DNA of 64,000 bases, taken from positions 284,961,744-285,025,743 of the forward strand of contig CM037878.1 in NCBI GenBank assembly GCA_021292165.1, written 5' to 3'. The DNA comes from Shinisaurus crocodilurus (lineage: Eukaryota > Chordata > Lepidosauria > Squamata > Shinisauridae). The notes under the pieces are model-generated. The model had not been told where the DNA came from. It searched no databases and was given only the letters and a program-made list of their open reading frames with translations. The position numbers and the translations under genes are program-made. Shown one piece after another: positions 19,676-31,375 of this stretch (within the stretch, counting starts at the first letter, position 1; the number at the start of each line of letters is the position of its first letter).

Positions 19676-20455
19676 CCTTAGTGTAAAATACTTTATTTTT
19701 TAATTGCTTTGAAGTGTTGTCTTAAAATATCACTTGAATTCAAAGCGTTCTGATGTATGGGTGTTTCTTGTAAAAAAAAAATGTGGAGAATTAAAGAAAA
19801 ATAATTATTATTCATAATACAGAGGACATTTCTTTGAAATCCTTCAATCCCGAAACAATTACATGTCAACATTTGGAAATCCAGTTGTTTGCAGAAATGC
19901 CACTCGGTTGACTTTTATGTAAATATCTTGCCAAGGATGAATGGGTTTATGCAAAAATGTTTTTCCCCTTGTGTTGTTTTGCAGGAAAGAGGGCATGCAT
20001 GGTTACACTCTCTTCTTTCTTTTGAAATCTGAAGGATTTTTTTTGGCAGGCAAGTGTCAAAACCAGGAACACCTTTCTACAAAACTGAAACCCTGTGACC
20101 ACATATTTTTCCTGTCTAGCTCAGTAGCAAACTGGCAGATGCGAAGGAGCATGTATCTATTGTGTGGCTCACGATATCGGAAAGTGACAGTAGCCCAAAT
20201 CCTGACGATCACAACTTGTGCGGGGAACACAGGTGCAATTCTGGGCTCAGATTGTCAACGTGTGTGAGATCCTAAGGACGTAAAAAGGGCCTGGGGTTGT
20301 GTGGCAGTTAAGAATCATGAAGCCACGAATCGTGAAGTCCCCGGTTCAAGTCTCACCACTGCCATGGACTCGCTCGGTGGCCTGGGGGAAAGCCATTCTC
20401 TCTTTCTCTCAGTATCACCCCTGCAATATGGGGAGAAATGAATACTGACATAAGA
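19676..20455. other. Intronic, largely unique
   Basis: AT-rich, with no repeat recognised over most of it. The part after 20285 (gtgtggcagttaagaatc, gttcaagtctcaccact) resembles a very degraded tRNA-type SINE. No exon is seen. Confidence 0.35.
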
Positions 20456-20645
20456 ACAGAAGAGCCCCGCTGAATCAGACCAAGGGCCTATATAGCCCAG
20501 CATTCTGGTCAAACAAGGCCCAGCTAGAATGCCTGTGGGAAGCCCAGAAGCAGGTCATGAGCACAACAGCACGACCCTCCCACTAATGTTCCCCAGCAGC
20601 TGGTATTCAGAAGCATATCACCTGTGATCCTAGAGGGCCAACGTC
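20456..20645 (-). mobile_element. CR1/L3-type LINE 3' end
   Basis: Reverse-complement copy: agagccccgctgaatcagac, then gttccccagcagctggtatt, then aagcatatcacctgtgatcc. Confidence 0.72.
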
Positions 20646-20723
20646 AGTGCTGGGGTGTGGGCCCTCGGCAGGTGCCCAGCCATTCCTACCCTCAATAAGA
20701 GGCCCCCTGAAGTTGCACCTCCT

Positions 20724-20896
20724 CTTCCGTATGTACTCCAGTTGCTGGGGAGCATGGGCGGGAAGGCGCTGTTGCACTCATGTCCTGCTTGTGGGTTTCC
20801 CGTGGGCAGCTGGTTGGGCCACTGTGTGAACAGAATGCTGGGCTAGATGGACCTTTGGTCTGATCCAGCAGGGCTCTTCGTATGTTCTTATGTTCC
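20724..20896 (+). mobile_element. CR1/L3-type LINE 3' end
   Basis: Contains gtactccagttgctggggag, then gtgggtttcccgtgggcagc, then cagcagggctcttcgtatg and gttcttatg. Confidence 0.78.
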
Positions 20897-21139
20897 CCGT
20901 TGCAACCTGCTGCTTCACCTGCCTCTCGCTCTGGCCCAGGGATACAGTGGTGGTAAGAAGGAGGAGCGGGAGATGCCACGGCCCGCTGGCTTCCTGGCTC
21001 TCTGCCTGACAAGCAAGGAAGTGGTCGCCATGATGATGAGAAAGAGGATGAGGAGGGAGCACAGCTGGTGACAGTCGCTGTGAGAAGGGTGTCTTGCCCA
21101 AGGGCCCTCAAAATCCTGGAGCCAGCACCGGGTAGCATA

Positions 21140-21408
21140 TAGCCATTATGACTAGTAGGCACTGATAGCTTTATCCTCCATGCATCTGTTCCCCATTAAA
21201 GCCGTCCAAGTTGGTGGCCATCACAATGTCTTCTGGTAGCAAATTCCACAGTTTAATGATGCACTGTGGGAGGAAGGACTTCCTTTTGTCAGTCCTGAAT
21301 CTCCCACCATCCCGGTTCATTGGATATACCCCTTTGGGTTCTAGCATGAGAAGGGGAGAAAAAAAATTCCTCATCCACTTTCTCCATGCCAGAGATAATT
21401 TTATACAT
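21140..21408 (-). mobile_element. CR1/L3-type LINE internal fragment
   Basis: The minus-strand frame gives FFLPQCIIKLWNLLPEDIVM, the same coding tail seen on + at 49850 and on - at 55790 (RIVKLWNSLPEEVVMA). Confidence 0.72.
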
Positions 21409-22085
21409 CATCATCATCAGGCGATCACTCGTGACCGAGTAAGATTGTCTTCCGGGATAAAAGAAGGAAATTCTAAAGAAGATTGTGTAGACTCTAGCGA
21501 TGGGTCCATAAGTGACTGTGGAGGCCAATTCTAGATCCACACAGCTTCCCACAGTGAGGACACAGGTTACCAGATAGAAGATGGTCCTGTAAAGGATTCA
21601 TTTGACGTGCTTTTCGCTTAGCACGTTTCTCCCTTTCACCTTGCACTCGGGCTTCTTCAAAGTCCATGGAACCTTTGTGAAAGGCCAACCTCCATTTAGA
21701 TCGTTCATGGGCCAGAGCTTCCCAGTTTTCGATGCTTATATTGCATTTTTTTAGATTAGCCTTATGAACATCTTTAAACCTCTTATATTGACCACCGATA
21801 TTCTGCTTTCCATCCTTGAGTTGGGAGTAAAGTAACTGCTTTGGGAGACGGCAGTCAGGCATTCGAACAACATGACCGGTCCACTGAAGTTGGCGTTGAA
21901 GGATCATTTTTTCAATGCTAGTAGTCTTTGCTTCTTCCAGTACACTGACATTTGTTCGCCTATCTTCCCAAGTAATTTACAGGATTTTCTGGAGGCAACG
22001 TTGATTAAACCTTTCAAGGAGGTTTATAGATAGTCCATGTTTCGCAGGCATACAATAAAGTTGGTAATACACCTCTCTCATGTCT
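21409..22085 (-). mobile_element. LINE with C-terminal zinc-finger motif, copy 1
   Basis: The minus-strand frame 21494-21907 encodes the end of a reverse transcriptase (ILQRQLQWTGHVVRMPDCRL) followed by a basic linker. It ends in CPHCGKLCGSRIGLHSHLWT, a C-x2-C-x12-H-x3-H zinc-finger-like pattern. The 3' end of the element abuts an (ATC)n run. Frames upstream are broken. The clade is not certain. Confidence 0.78.
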
Positions 22086-22504
22086 ACCCTTACCTTCTTT
22101 CTAAGCTAAAAAATAGTCCCAGACATTGTAACTTTCCCTCCTAGGGGAGTTGCTGCAAACAACCTCTTGATAATTTTGGTGACCGCCTTCTGCGCTTTTT
22201 CCAGCTCTACAATTGCAGACCTTACAGGACTGTTGTAAGGACTTACGGTAAGCTAGATAATCCATGTGAAGCACTTGGAACATTTGAAAGCGCTTTATAA
22301 ATCTTTAAGAGTTGTGGTAGTGGTGATGATGTTCAACATCCAGTTTCCAACACTGGTCAAGAAGATGGCTCAAAATTTATAGCCCTTGGATGGACCTAAG
22401 AGCCTAGAGATTTCTGTCCTGGCTGGTGGTCAGAGTCTGTTATCACAGCTATCTATTCTTCGGTTGATTTTTTTAAAAGGTAAGGTGGAATGGAGACTGC
22501 CCCT

Positions 22505-22925
22505 TGCCTCTTGCTTGTCTGGTATTGAGTCTGGAAGCAATGAACCTACCTCTGCGCTATGATCAACAACTGAGGCCCTCCTCTGAGGGAGGTTCGGAGG
22601 ATAGCAACAAGGGTGGTGGCCCCCCGATTGTGGAATGATCTCCCCAGCGAGTCCCGCCTGGCACCAGCATTACCATCTTTTCGGCGCCAGGCTAAGACTT
22701 TCCCTTATTCCCAGGCATTTGATGGCATATGGTGGGCCCTTTAATCCAGCCATTGAATTGTGTATGGTTGTCACCGATGTCTTAGTTGGTTTATGGGGTG
22801 ATGGTATTTTAGTGGCTACTTGTTTTTAGCTGTTTTTAATGCTGTGTGTTTTAATTTTGCCTTGAGTCTAGCCAGCATTGCCTGCTTTGGTGGAGTTGTA
22901 AAAACGTACTGAAATTGTGGCAAAA
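22505..22925 (+). mobile_element. L2 LINE 3' end
   Basis: Carries the typical L2 3'-coding and UTR blocks: gaggttcggaggatagcaac, gtggaatgatctcccc and ggcgccaggctaag. It is truncated and noncoding. Confidence 0.7.
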
Positions 22926-22936
22926 GGTTGTGGTGT

Positions 22937-23600
22937 TTTTTTTTTAGATCTTGGAAATTATTGGTATTAATTTGGAGGTCTGTCCAAAATTAGCACCGTT
23001 CTCAATAACGGAGGAAGTTTCGTATTCTCAAAATACGAAGGAATTCATTGTAAATTTGTTAACCGCGGCTAGGTTAATGATTGCGAGGAAATGGAAGGTT
23101 CACCATGAATTTCTAATTACCGACTGGTATAAGGAGATATGGGGCATAGCTCTTAATGATAAATTGACTTGTAGTATTAAATGTAAAAAGGGACAGCTAA
23201 AGATAAATAATTTTAAGGATATTTGGGGTCCGTTTCTAGATTATGTGTTAATAAAGGGGAAAGGGAGTATACCTTGTCAGGGTATGTTATATTTTTGGAA
23301 TACGGGAATAGTAATTGTTTAATGGGTTGGAAGCATATCAATTGCAGCTGGACAGCCATCTGTCAGGGATGCTTTGACCTGGATTCCTGCATTGAGCAGG
23401 GGGGTTGGACTCGATGGCCTTGTAGGCCCCTTCCAACTCTACTTTTCTATGATTCAATTGGTCCCTAGGAGGGTGGGGGTGTGTGTGCACTGTATGATTT
23501 CTTGTATGCAGTTTTAGTTCAAATTTTGTGTTATGGTTGTATTTTGTTTTATTCTGTCATATTTTGTTTGGGAAAAATTAAATTAAATTTTTTTAAAAAA
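22937..23600 (+). mobile_element. L1 LINE ORF2 C-terminal fragment and 3' UTR
   Basis: The frame 22951-23322 encodes LLTAARLMIARKWK and TDWYKEIWGIALNDKLTC, the conserved far carboxyl end of L1 ORF2. It is followed by a T/A-rich 3' UTR and an A-rich terminus near 23590. A CR1 tail is inserted at 23336-23458. Confidence 0.85.
23336..23458 (+). mobile_element. CR1 LINE 3' terminus
   Basis: ggacagccatctgtcaggga, cattgagcaggggggttgg and aactctacttttctatgatt match the classic CR1 3' end. It is 5'-truncated and inserted in the L1 UTR. Confidence 0.88.
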
Positions 23601-24764
23601 AACAGTTTTGCCTGCTTTGAGTGGTCTGTGCACTATTTTGCAACAGTGCCCAGCCGATAGTGCGCCAGAGCAGGCAACCCTGCCAAAGAGGAGGTGATGG
23701 AGCGCAGCTGCTAACTTTGCTCCCCGACATCCTGACATCACTTCCTTGACCCTTGACCTGTGAAACAATGAGCTTCTTCATTTGGGTATCATCCTGCGCT
23801 CTTCCCATTGGAGATTCAAATCTGACATCGTGTGTGCGCCAGGCACACACTGCAAGAGGAACTGGGGGAGCCCCCCCCCCCCGAGAGGCACAGTGAGAAT
23901 GTTGTGCATAATCAGCTGTAGAATTAAAAAATGATGTTTTCCCCGACCGGCTTCCTGCAGATCCGGGAGTTATTCATGAGCATAATGGCAGAAAGCTGCC
24001 AAAAAAAGCTGCTCAAAATATATTTTGAAAAAAAGGAGGAAGATACACAAATGTCAGTCAAATGCCGAAAGCAGCATGTCCAAGGACCGATTCCAACTGT
24101 GTCCCTTCCCAGAAGAGATTTTTTAAAAGATTGTTTTTGTGGAAGACAATCTGTGAGCGCTCCCGTGGGGAAATTTAACACTGTGATTTTTTAAAAAAAA
24201 TCCGTGTGAATTTTTCAAGAAAGAAAATGAGCCAGAAACAGCAGGAGTGAGACTCCAGTACCCAGCTGGCAAAAATGAAACCAACAACCCGGAAAACCAA
24301 GGACTGTTTTAAGAGGGATGTATACATTCTGGCTCCTTGAGGGGGAAGGCAGAGGATGAAAAAGGAAAGGGTTGGTTGGGAGAGGCTTCCAAATTATTCA
24401 TCACAATAATGAGACCTAGAAACCTGCTTTAACCAAAACGGTTTTGAAAAGATGTTGAACTCTGCAATAGGGAGGCCAAATTTGCACTTGCACAAGTGAC
24501 CCTCGCATGGCCTGTTTCTCTGCGGAAACGGAAGATTCTACTGGGAAACGGGGCGTGCGGGGAGCGTGTGCGTTGTTGCCCAGCAGAATTGCTGGGAATC
24601 TGGCTGGCTGGTTACTTCTAGTGGTGCTGCAGCCACTTGCAACAGCAGTGGGCTGCAGCCTGTGGTGAGTTCCAGGCAAGGGGCTGTACAGCCTCCCAAC
24701 CCACGAAAGTTGCCTACCCTTGTCCTTTTATTATTATTTTTAAAATGTAAATAGTATTATACTT
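23601..24764. other. Intronic, mostly unique
   Basis: 23885-24310 is AT-rich single-copy sequence with a possible but unconvincing acceptor (cttcctgcag at 23951-23960). No protein family is recognised. 24700-24765 contains an A/T-rich tract. Confidence 0.35.
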
Positions 24765-25260
24765 AGTAGTAGTAGTAGTAGTAGTAGTAGTAGGCGATCA
24801 CTCATGACCAAGTAAGATTGTCTTCCAGGATAAAATTACAAAAATAAAATTCTAAAAAGAGGAAATTCTAAAAAAAATTGCGTAGACTCTAGCGATGGGT
24901 CCGTAAGTGACTGTGGAGGCCAATTCTAGATCCACACAGCTTCCCACAGTGAGGACACAGGTTACCAGATGGAAGATGGTCCTGTAAGGGATTCGTTTGA
25001 CGTGCTTTTCGCCTAGCGCGTTCCTCCCTTTCACCTTGCACTCGGGCTTCTTCAATTAGTCCATGGAACCCTTGTGAAAGGCCGACCTCCAGTTAGAGCG
25101 TTCATGGGCCAGAGCTTCCCAGTTTTCGATGTTTATATTGCTTTTTTTTTTTTAGATTAGCCTTAAGAACATCTTTAAACCTCTTATACTGACCACCGCT
25201 ATTCCGCTTTCCATCCTTGAGTTGGGAATAAAGTACGGTGACTGCTTTGGGAGACGGCAT
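24765..25260 (-). mobile_element. LINE with C-terminal zinc-finger motif, copy 2
   Basis: Same 3' region as 21409 and 42643 (ctagatccacacagcttccc, gtgaggacacaggttacc). It is broken by frameshifts. The element terminus gtgatcgcc (minus sense) is followed by a (CTA)n-type run, seen here as agtagtagtag at 24765-24792. Confidence 0.75.
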
Positions 25261-25408
25261 ATTGACGGGGCTATGCAGGGCTAGCGTCAAAGGTAGGCCT
25301 GGCAGGGTGGGGGCCCACTGACAGGCGCCCCCTGGAGTTGCTCCTCCTCGTCCCCATGGCAACCTGCTTGTTCACTACATCACTACGGGATCCTGTGGAA
25401 GTGAATTG

Positions 25409-25647
25409 GTTAATTAATTAATTAATTAATTACATTTATACCCCGCCTTTTTTCCTGCAAGGAACCCAAGGCGGCTTACATAATCCTCCTCCTCTCCATT
25501 TTACCCTCACAACAACCCTGTGAGGTAGGTTAGGCTGAGAGTCAGTGACTGGCCCAAAGTCACCCAGTGAGTTTCATGGCCGAGCGGGGACTAGAACCCG
25601 GATCTCCCGAGTCCCAGTCCAACACTCTCACCACTACGCCACACTGT
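25409..25647 (-). mobile_element. tRNA-derived SINE with L2-like tail
   Basis: Complete reverse-orientation copy with an (ATTA)n tail at 25409-25432. Confidence 0.9.
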
Positions 25648-26326
25648 TCTGCGTCTCCTGCCAGTCAGCTTCACGGGGTGACCCCGGGTTCTAGTATTAT
25701 GGGAGAGGGAGAAAAATGTCTTATTATGTGCCTTTCTTTGCACAACTCGCTGCTTGTCCTTAAATGTCTGCTATAGGGCACAAGGAATCCAAGGGAAGAT
25801 AAATAATTTATTGTTCGGCTCTGAGCATGACCCACCGTGAGTAATGAATCCAGAGCTAAAAATGAACATGACTTTCCACGAGGCTAATCAGCACTCAAGA
25901 GTCGGTAATGGAGCCATGTACAGCTGTGCAATCTACTGTGCAGGTAGACGAGAATAGCTCCGACTGTGCTTGTTGGCTTCCGTCTCGTCAGCAATAAGTT
26001 TCTTAATTAGTATCGGCACATATGCCCATCATGCACCATCTGCTTCAGATCGCGCTCCGGGTGTGTGTGTGTGTGTGTGTTTTGTTGCCGTATTAGCACG
26101 CGCATAGGGTGAAGGCAGATGTAACCTGGCAGGGTAGTTGCTCGACCTTGCGCAAGTAGTGGCGGTCTGCTGCTCTCTAAACAGACCTACTGTTTCTGGG
26201 GCAAGGCCTTCAAAGGAAAAGGTTCTGTAGGTTTTTCTGGTACACGGTGCAGCCTGAACAGAGAGAACCTGGCAGTGCAGCTTGCACCCTGGGGTTCAAA
26301 CAGGCCCAGCGTCAGAACACAGCATC
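25648..26326. other. Intronic, candidate conserved noncoding DNA
   Basis: 25800-26050 is unique-looking, with homeodomain-like ttaattag and taatgaatcc motifs and no repeat similarity noticed. A (GT)n tract lies at about 26059-26080. Confidence 0.4.
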
Positions 26327-26334
26327 CTCTAGTC

Positions 26335-26469
26335 CAGTGTTCTCCAACCTTGGGTCCCCAGCTGTTTTTGGCCTACAACTCCCAGCATGCCCCAGCCAGC
26401 TATGCTGGCTGGGGCATGCTGGGAGTTGTAGGCCAAAAACAGCTGGGGACCCAAGGTTGGAGAACACTG
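26335..26469. mobile_element. Palindromic hAT MITE (family A), copy 3
   Basis: A full palindrome, with the inner edge reading ccccagctgtttttggcc instead of ccagatg. The flanks ctctagtc and ttttagac match at only 5 of 8, so the insertion is older or one flank was replaced. Confidence 0.9.
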
Positions 26470-26814
26470 TTTTAGACCCTGGACTTCATGGTTTTACCAG
26501 GCAGAGGGGACTTTAGACAGCCATGTGTGTTACTTCAGTTGTGAAGCACACAACAAATATTTCTCCTCTCCCCCCACCACACCCCTCCATTCCATGCTGT
26601 ATTTATTTATTTTATTTACAACGGAAACGCTGCTCCACATCTGAACAGATCCATGAGCTTTACAACAGTGTCTCCATTTCTGATACGTTACATTCCAACA
26701 CTTGGCTGTAGAACAAATGAACACACAAAAAGCTGGTTTTGCTAACCTTGATTAAAAGGAAGAAGAAATACTCAGAGCATGTGCCCTTTTGCTGTTTTAA
26801 GCTCAGGTTTAATC

Positions 26815-27056
26815 ATTATTTTTTATTATTAGTTACTATTTATTATATTTGTACCCCGCCTTTTTTCCTGCAAGGAACCCAAGGCGGCTTACATAATCCT
26901 CCTCCTCTCCATTTTATCCTCACAACAACCCTGTGAGGTAGGTTAGGCTGAGAGTCAGTGACTGGCCCAAGGTCACCCAGTGAGTTTCATGCCGAGCGGG
27001 GACTAGAACCCGGATCTCCCGGGTCCCAGTCCAACACTCTCACCGCTACGCTACAC
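26815..27056 (-). mobile_element. tRNA-derived SINE with L2-like tail
   Basis: Reverse-orientation copy, from tttattatatttgtaccccgc to ctctcaccgctacgctacac. Confidence 0.9.
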
Positions 27057-27920
27057 TACACATAGCGCCGTCGTCACGACAGGAATAAAACGAGAGTTTG
27101 TTTTTGCTGCCCTGATGCAATGTGCACTTAACTTGGGCATATGCGCCATTTTGTTGTAGAAAATAGGATAATATATTTTAAAAGTAGAAATGATAAAATG
27201 AGGATGGGCAGGATCCAGTCATACCGCTGCGCTCCCGCGCGACCTTGCGCAAGCTGGACCTTGCGCAACAGGGAGCTAGCGGTTCGAGCAGCAACGGCGG
27301 TTAACAAGCTGAAATGCTTCTCTCCGGATTGGGACAGGTCAGTGGAGGTTCCTTTGGCAAGCTCCGCTAACCTGCCCCGTTCCAGAAACAAGTGTTTCCG
27401 CTCGTTTTGGGTTGTTTTTAGAACCACTAGCTTTGGGTTGTTTTTAGAACCCTGTTACGCCAGTGGTGGGTGTTGCATACTGCCCAATATCTGTAACCGT
27501 GTGCCTGCCTGGCTGGCCGCAGCTTGACTATATGTTTTTAAAAATAAGAAAGGATGCCGTGGCGAGAGGTGTCAGCCCTGCTGTCGGTGTGGCCGGCCTA
27601 GGTGCTGATACCAGGCCTACTTGCTGAATTCCCCATCATATGCTTCCCCCTGGTTAGTCTTTTGGAAGCCCTCTAGGCTGTGAGGCCCTGGACTTCAGGC
27701 CTCAAAATCCAGCCCTAGGTACATGGCTATCCAGGGCTTCCCCACTGTTAGTGGCTTGAAGTTCCTGTTTTTAACTTCCCACAATGCCCCAGCCCCAACA
27801 TAGCATCGCTCCAGGACACTGGATTTAGATAGTGCCCGCCACTGGATTTTGTGTGTGTGTCGGGTGAACTCTTCCTATTCAGCCTCCACAATCCCACAGG
27901 GTGAGTTTTTCAGTTTAAAG
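27057..27920. other. Intronic, mixed unique sequence
   Basis: The tetradecamer tttgggttgtttttag recurs at 27408 and 27435 (a short tandem duplication). No exon or named repeat was recognised. Confidence 0.35.
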
Positions 27921-27921
27921 A

Positions 27922-28517
27922 CTAAAGGTGCAATCCTCTACATGTTTAGACAGAAAAAAAAAAGTCCTACAACTGCCAGCATTTCCCAGCCAGCATGGTG
28001 GGCTGGGGAATGCTGGGAGTTGTGAGACTTTTTTCTGCCTAAACATGTATAGGATTCAGGGGCGGTGCTAGGTACCGAAAGGATCCAGGGGCTCAGGCCC
28101 ACAGGGCAAGAAAGAAGCACAAATTTGCATATGCTAATTTATATATGCTGTGTGTGTGTGTGTCTGTAAAGGACCCTGTCTCCTAAGGACACCCCTCTTT
28201 GTCAAAAGAGATACATGGACAGGGGAGAGGAGGGCATTTGATTTCAGAAAAGAACTCAGGCGGAAAGATTCAAAGCGGGGGTGGGTGGAGCAGCTGGAGG
28301 TGAAGCACCTGTGGGGCCAAAAGCCAGCTAATCCAGAGGGATCGGCTGCAACAGAGATCCTCAGGGCCCCTGTACCTTTATTTCAGCAAGTGCCCGTGGA
28401 CAGCAGGGTGGTGGGGCAGATGGCCGCCCAGAGATTCGGGGCTCCAAATGAAAGATTCGGGGCTCCAGCCCTAGTGGGCTGCCCCCTAACAATCCTCTCT
28501 ATAGGATTGTGCCCTAA
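27922..28517. mobile_element. TTAA-flanked MITE, copy 3, split by a hAT element
   Basis: Left part 27922-28056 and right part 28501-28517 join across an inserted 444-bp element. Termini are ctaaaggtgcaatcc and ggattgtgccctaa; the TTAA ends are degenerate. Confidence 0.85.
28057..28500 (+). mobile_element. hAT-type element (CAGGGGCGGTGCTAGG end), copy 1
   Basis: Flanked by a perfect 8-bp duplication, ataggatt (28049-28056 and 28501-28508). It contains a (GT)n tract, the block cctaaggacacccctctttg and the duplicated motif agattcggggctcca. The same element occurs in inverse orientation at about 41110-41570. The right terminus does not show a clear inverse match to the left. Confidence 0.85.
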
Positions 28518-29210
28518 TTGGTAAGGTGAATGCTTGTGCGTATAAGCATGCATGCTCCACTTGATTTCTTAGGGGAGAGACAAGGCCGAAGTTTGATTCA
28601 ATGTTTGACTTCTTTGGCTGTGTTATGTCAGTTTAGGGCAAGTTGCAAATGCCTGGGCCTCACAACGCAGGACGACGAACTTTCTCTGAGCTCCGTGTAA
28701 TTACCGTATCCTGGGTCTTGGTGTGCACGGTAGTGGGGTTGCCGTGTGAATCGAACAACTTTCTCTAGGCCGTTGCAGATTGCTAGAAAGGAGTCCTGTC
28801 GAAAAATTGTCTCGATTTGCAGGGCAAGCCGTCCCAGGGACGCTGCCCAACCCCTGTTAAGAATCGTTGCTCTTTCTGAATGCTGGGTATGGGGGGTGGG
28901 GTGGGGAAACGGACCGAGGAAGCCGTACAATCACGCTGCCTTCGACTTGTGTCGCTCTGAAGCAAGAGATATAATCATTTTTGGAAAGCAGCTTTAAAAA
29001 TAGGAGGCTCGTGGGACCGTTGCTCATCGCCCTGAAACCTAGGATACACCATAACGATGTGTGGAATATTTTTGTTCTCTCGGCACGTGATATCCTTCCT
29101 CCCGGAGACGGACGGTTGCTTTCAGCTGGGCTTCTCTTGGAAGTTCAAAAGCCTTGCCAAGACAAATCCAAGTTCTGCACTTGGGATGGGGTACGATGCA
29201 GGCAAGGTGG

Positions 29211-29247
<37 letters not shown>

Positions 29248-29486
29248 CAAGTGTGTTCACTTTGCAACTCTTGTCTATCAGTTTTTAAAACAAAGGTATT
29301 CTTTTCTTTTTTTTTTAAAGTGTGGTGGCAAGATAAGTGGAACAGGGAGAGAAACGATAGCAGGGCTGTGCATTTAGGCTGGGTGTGTGTGAGGAGGCCA
29401 AATCCTGCCTTTCGGGGGTTCCCAAAATGGCCACGCTCCTTTCCCCAACCCCTTTCCTCCAGCTGCCAATTGCCTGCTGGTTTCCT

Positions 29487-29528
<42 letters not shown>

Positions 29529-30784
29529 ACACACACACACACACACATTTCCCCCCCATTCTGAAAGGTTGAAATGCCTTTCGTAAGGCTTAGCTGCTGG
29601 CAGTACGATGCTAATGCTGGTATTTTCGGTATTTTGGCTCACTCCCTTTTGCCTTCTGGCCCGCCCACCGCTGGAATGTCGCCCCCTCTCCCCAAGTTTC
29701 TTCAGAATGGAATTTGGCCCTTGGACTGGAAGAGGGTTCAACACCTTTGATTTATGGTAACACGGGCGACGTTCGCACAAAACAGGAAGCCAGAATTCCT
29801 GAGAATTTTTTGGGGTTTACTTGTAACTAGGGATCCTGCTGGTACATCTTGCCTGCTTGCTCCCGCTTCGCTCTTTCTGCAAGAGGAGGCAGCTGAAGTA
29901 ACTAGGAGCTTATCAACTGTAAAAAGGTTAGCATTGCGCCCAAACACAGACTCCTGGCTTATGTTTCTTCCCGGCTGTACCTGGCTGTTCCGTCTTGCAA
30001 GCAGGCTGTTCCGTCTTGTTTGTATTCATTGCTTTCGTTGTTTTGTTTTGGGGCTTATTTTTTTAATAGTTGCAAACTGCCCCAAGGACGTCTTCCAGTT
30101 GGGCAGTATATAAATTTAATAAAGAAATAAATGTCATTGCTGCATACAAAATTTAGTGCACACTGAAGACTGGTACACATACGAGAAAATGGTACAGCGG
30201 GCAGGTCGGTGACTGAATTCTGTCCCTTCCCTGAGTGCGTAGAGGCGTGTATTTAGTTTTCTTCACAGGCGGGTGTTTTTATATAACAACTGAGCTTCAC
30301 ATCCTCTTAACAATTCCCATTGATTCCCTGCTAGCCTGACCTAAATTACTACCCTTTTTATTTCAGGCAATTGGCTCTTTAGCCTGGAATCTGTTATATA
30401 TGTGTGGGGGACGCAGGCAGCACAAATTAGCAGAGGAACCCCTGGTGAAACCACATTTGTATGTTTATCTTGGCCAAAAATTAATTTGAATTTCCTTTTT
30501 TCCGGAAGATGCCAGCTTGACTGTGTGTGTGTGTGAAGCTCCTTTTTATTGTTTGCCTACTGATCCCCCATACCATTCTTTTAAATTTATGCAGATGCGG
30601 GAAAATATAATGTTTGGGGGAAAGCAGCACAGTGTACAATTGAACACAGAACGTTTAAAGAGAACGGAGGGATGCACATAGCAAACCAGAAAACACTGCC
30701 AAGGACACAGTGGTCCTGGTGTGCCCGGATCTTCCCGACGCGTGTGGTTGTAATATATCCATGGCAACTTCTCCCAGATTTTGA
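28518..30784. other. Intronic, microsatellites in unique sequence
   Basis: (GT)n at 29213-29246, (CT)n at 29491-29524 and (CA)n at 29528-29547. The part 29590-29760 resembles half of a hAT-type element (ttctggcccgcccaccgctgg, related to 32515). 30080-30125 is an L2-like tail. No coding exon is seen. Confidence 0.45.
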
Positions 30785-30789
30785 CACTG

Positions 30790-31375
30790 ACTGGGTTCAG
30801 ACAGCACGATAACGCACACTCGGGGACTGAGTATGGGTTGAGTGTGGGTTGTCGTTGAACGGTGGGTTTTTGTTGAAACGTGGGTTATCGTGTTGTCTCA
30901 ACCCAGCTGCGCTAACAAGCCATGGCTTGTTAACCATGAGCAACCCGTGAAGAGAACAGGCCTGTGGCTTACGCTGGCTCAGCTTGTCTGAGTGTGGAAA
31001 GCTAAGCAGGGTCAGGCCTGGTTATTACTTGGATGGGAGACCCCTCCTCTAGTTTCCTGCATTGAGCAGGGGGTTGGACTTGATAGCCTTGTAGGCTCCT
31101 TCCCACTCTATGATCTATATCTATAATAATCTACAATGGTTTGTTGTTGGGTTGTGAACTGTGGGTTGCCCACCATGGTTCGTTATCTCGGCGGGGTTCC
31201 GACAACACGATAACCCACGTTTCAACGACAACAAACCATGGGTTCTCTTCATAAGTTGTTCGTGGTCAACATGGCTTGTTAACGCAGCTGGGTTCAGACA
31301 ACATGATAACCCATGTTTCAGTGACAACCCACACTCAACCCTTGACTGTGGGTTATTGTGTTGTCTGAACCCAGT
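30790..31375. mobile_element. Palindromic MITE, GGGTTCAGACAACA type, copy 1
   Basis: Terminal inverted repeats actgggttcagacagcacga and tgttgtctgaacccagt, with many internal inverse copies of gggttgtcgttgaa-like and gataaccca motifs. It is flanked by a perfect 5-bp duplication, cactg (30785-30789 and 31376-31380). A 5S-derived SINE is inserted at 30960-31120. The superfamily is not assigned. Confidence 0.85.
30960..31120 (+). mobile_element. 5S-rRNA-derived SINE with CR1 tail, copy 2
   Basis: The longest copy. Its head gcctgtggcttacgctgg corresponds to the 5S rRNA 5' end. The internal-promoter-like aagctaagcagggtc and attacttggatgggagacc follow, then the CR1-type tail ending ccactctatgatctatatct. 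Confidence 0.87.

Noticed and set aside
23931..24194. Possible exon (87 codons) after cttcctgcag
   Set aside because: No protein family is recognised, no matching donor stands out, and the frame is Lys/Phe-rich in AT-rich DNA. It is not GAB1.
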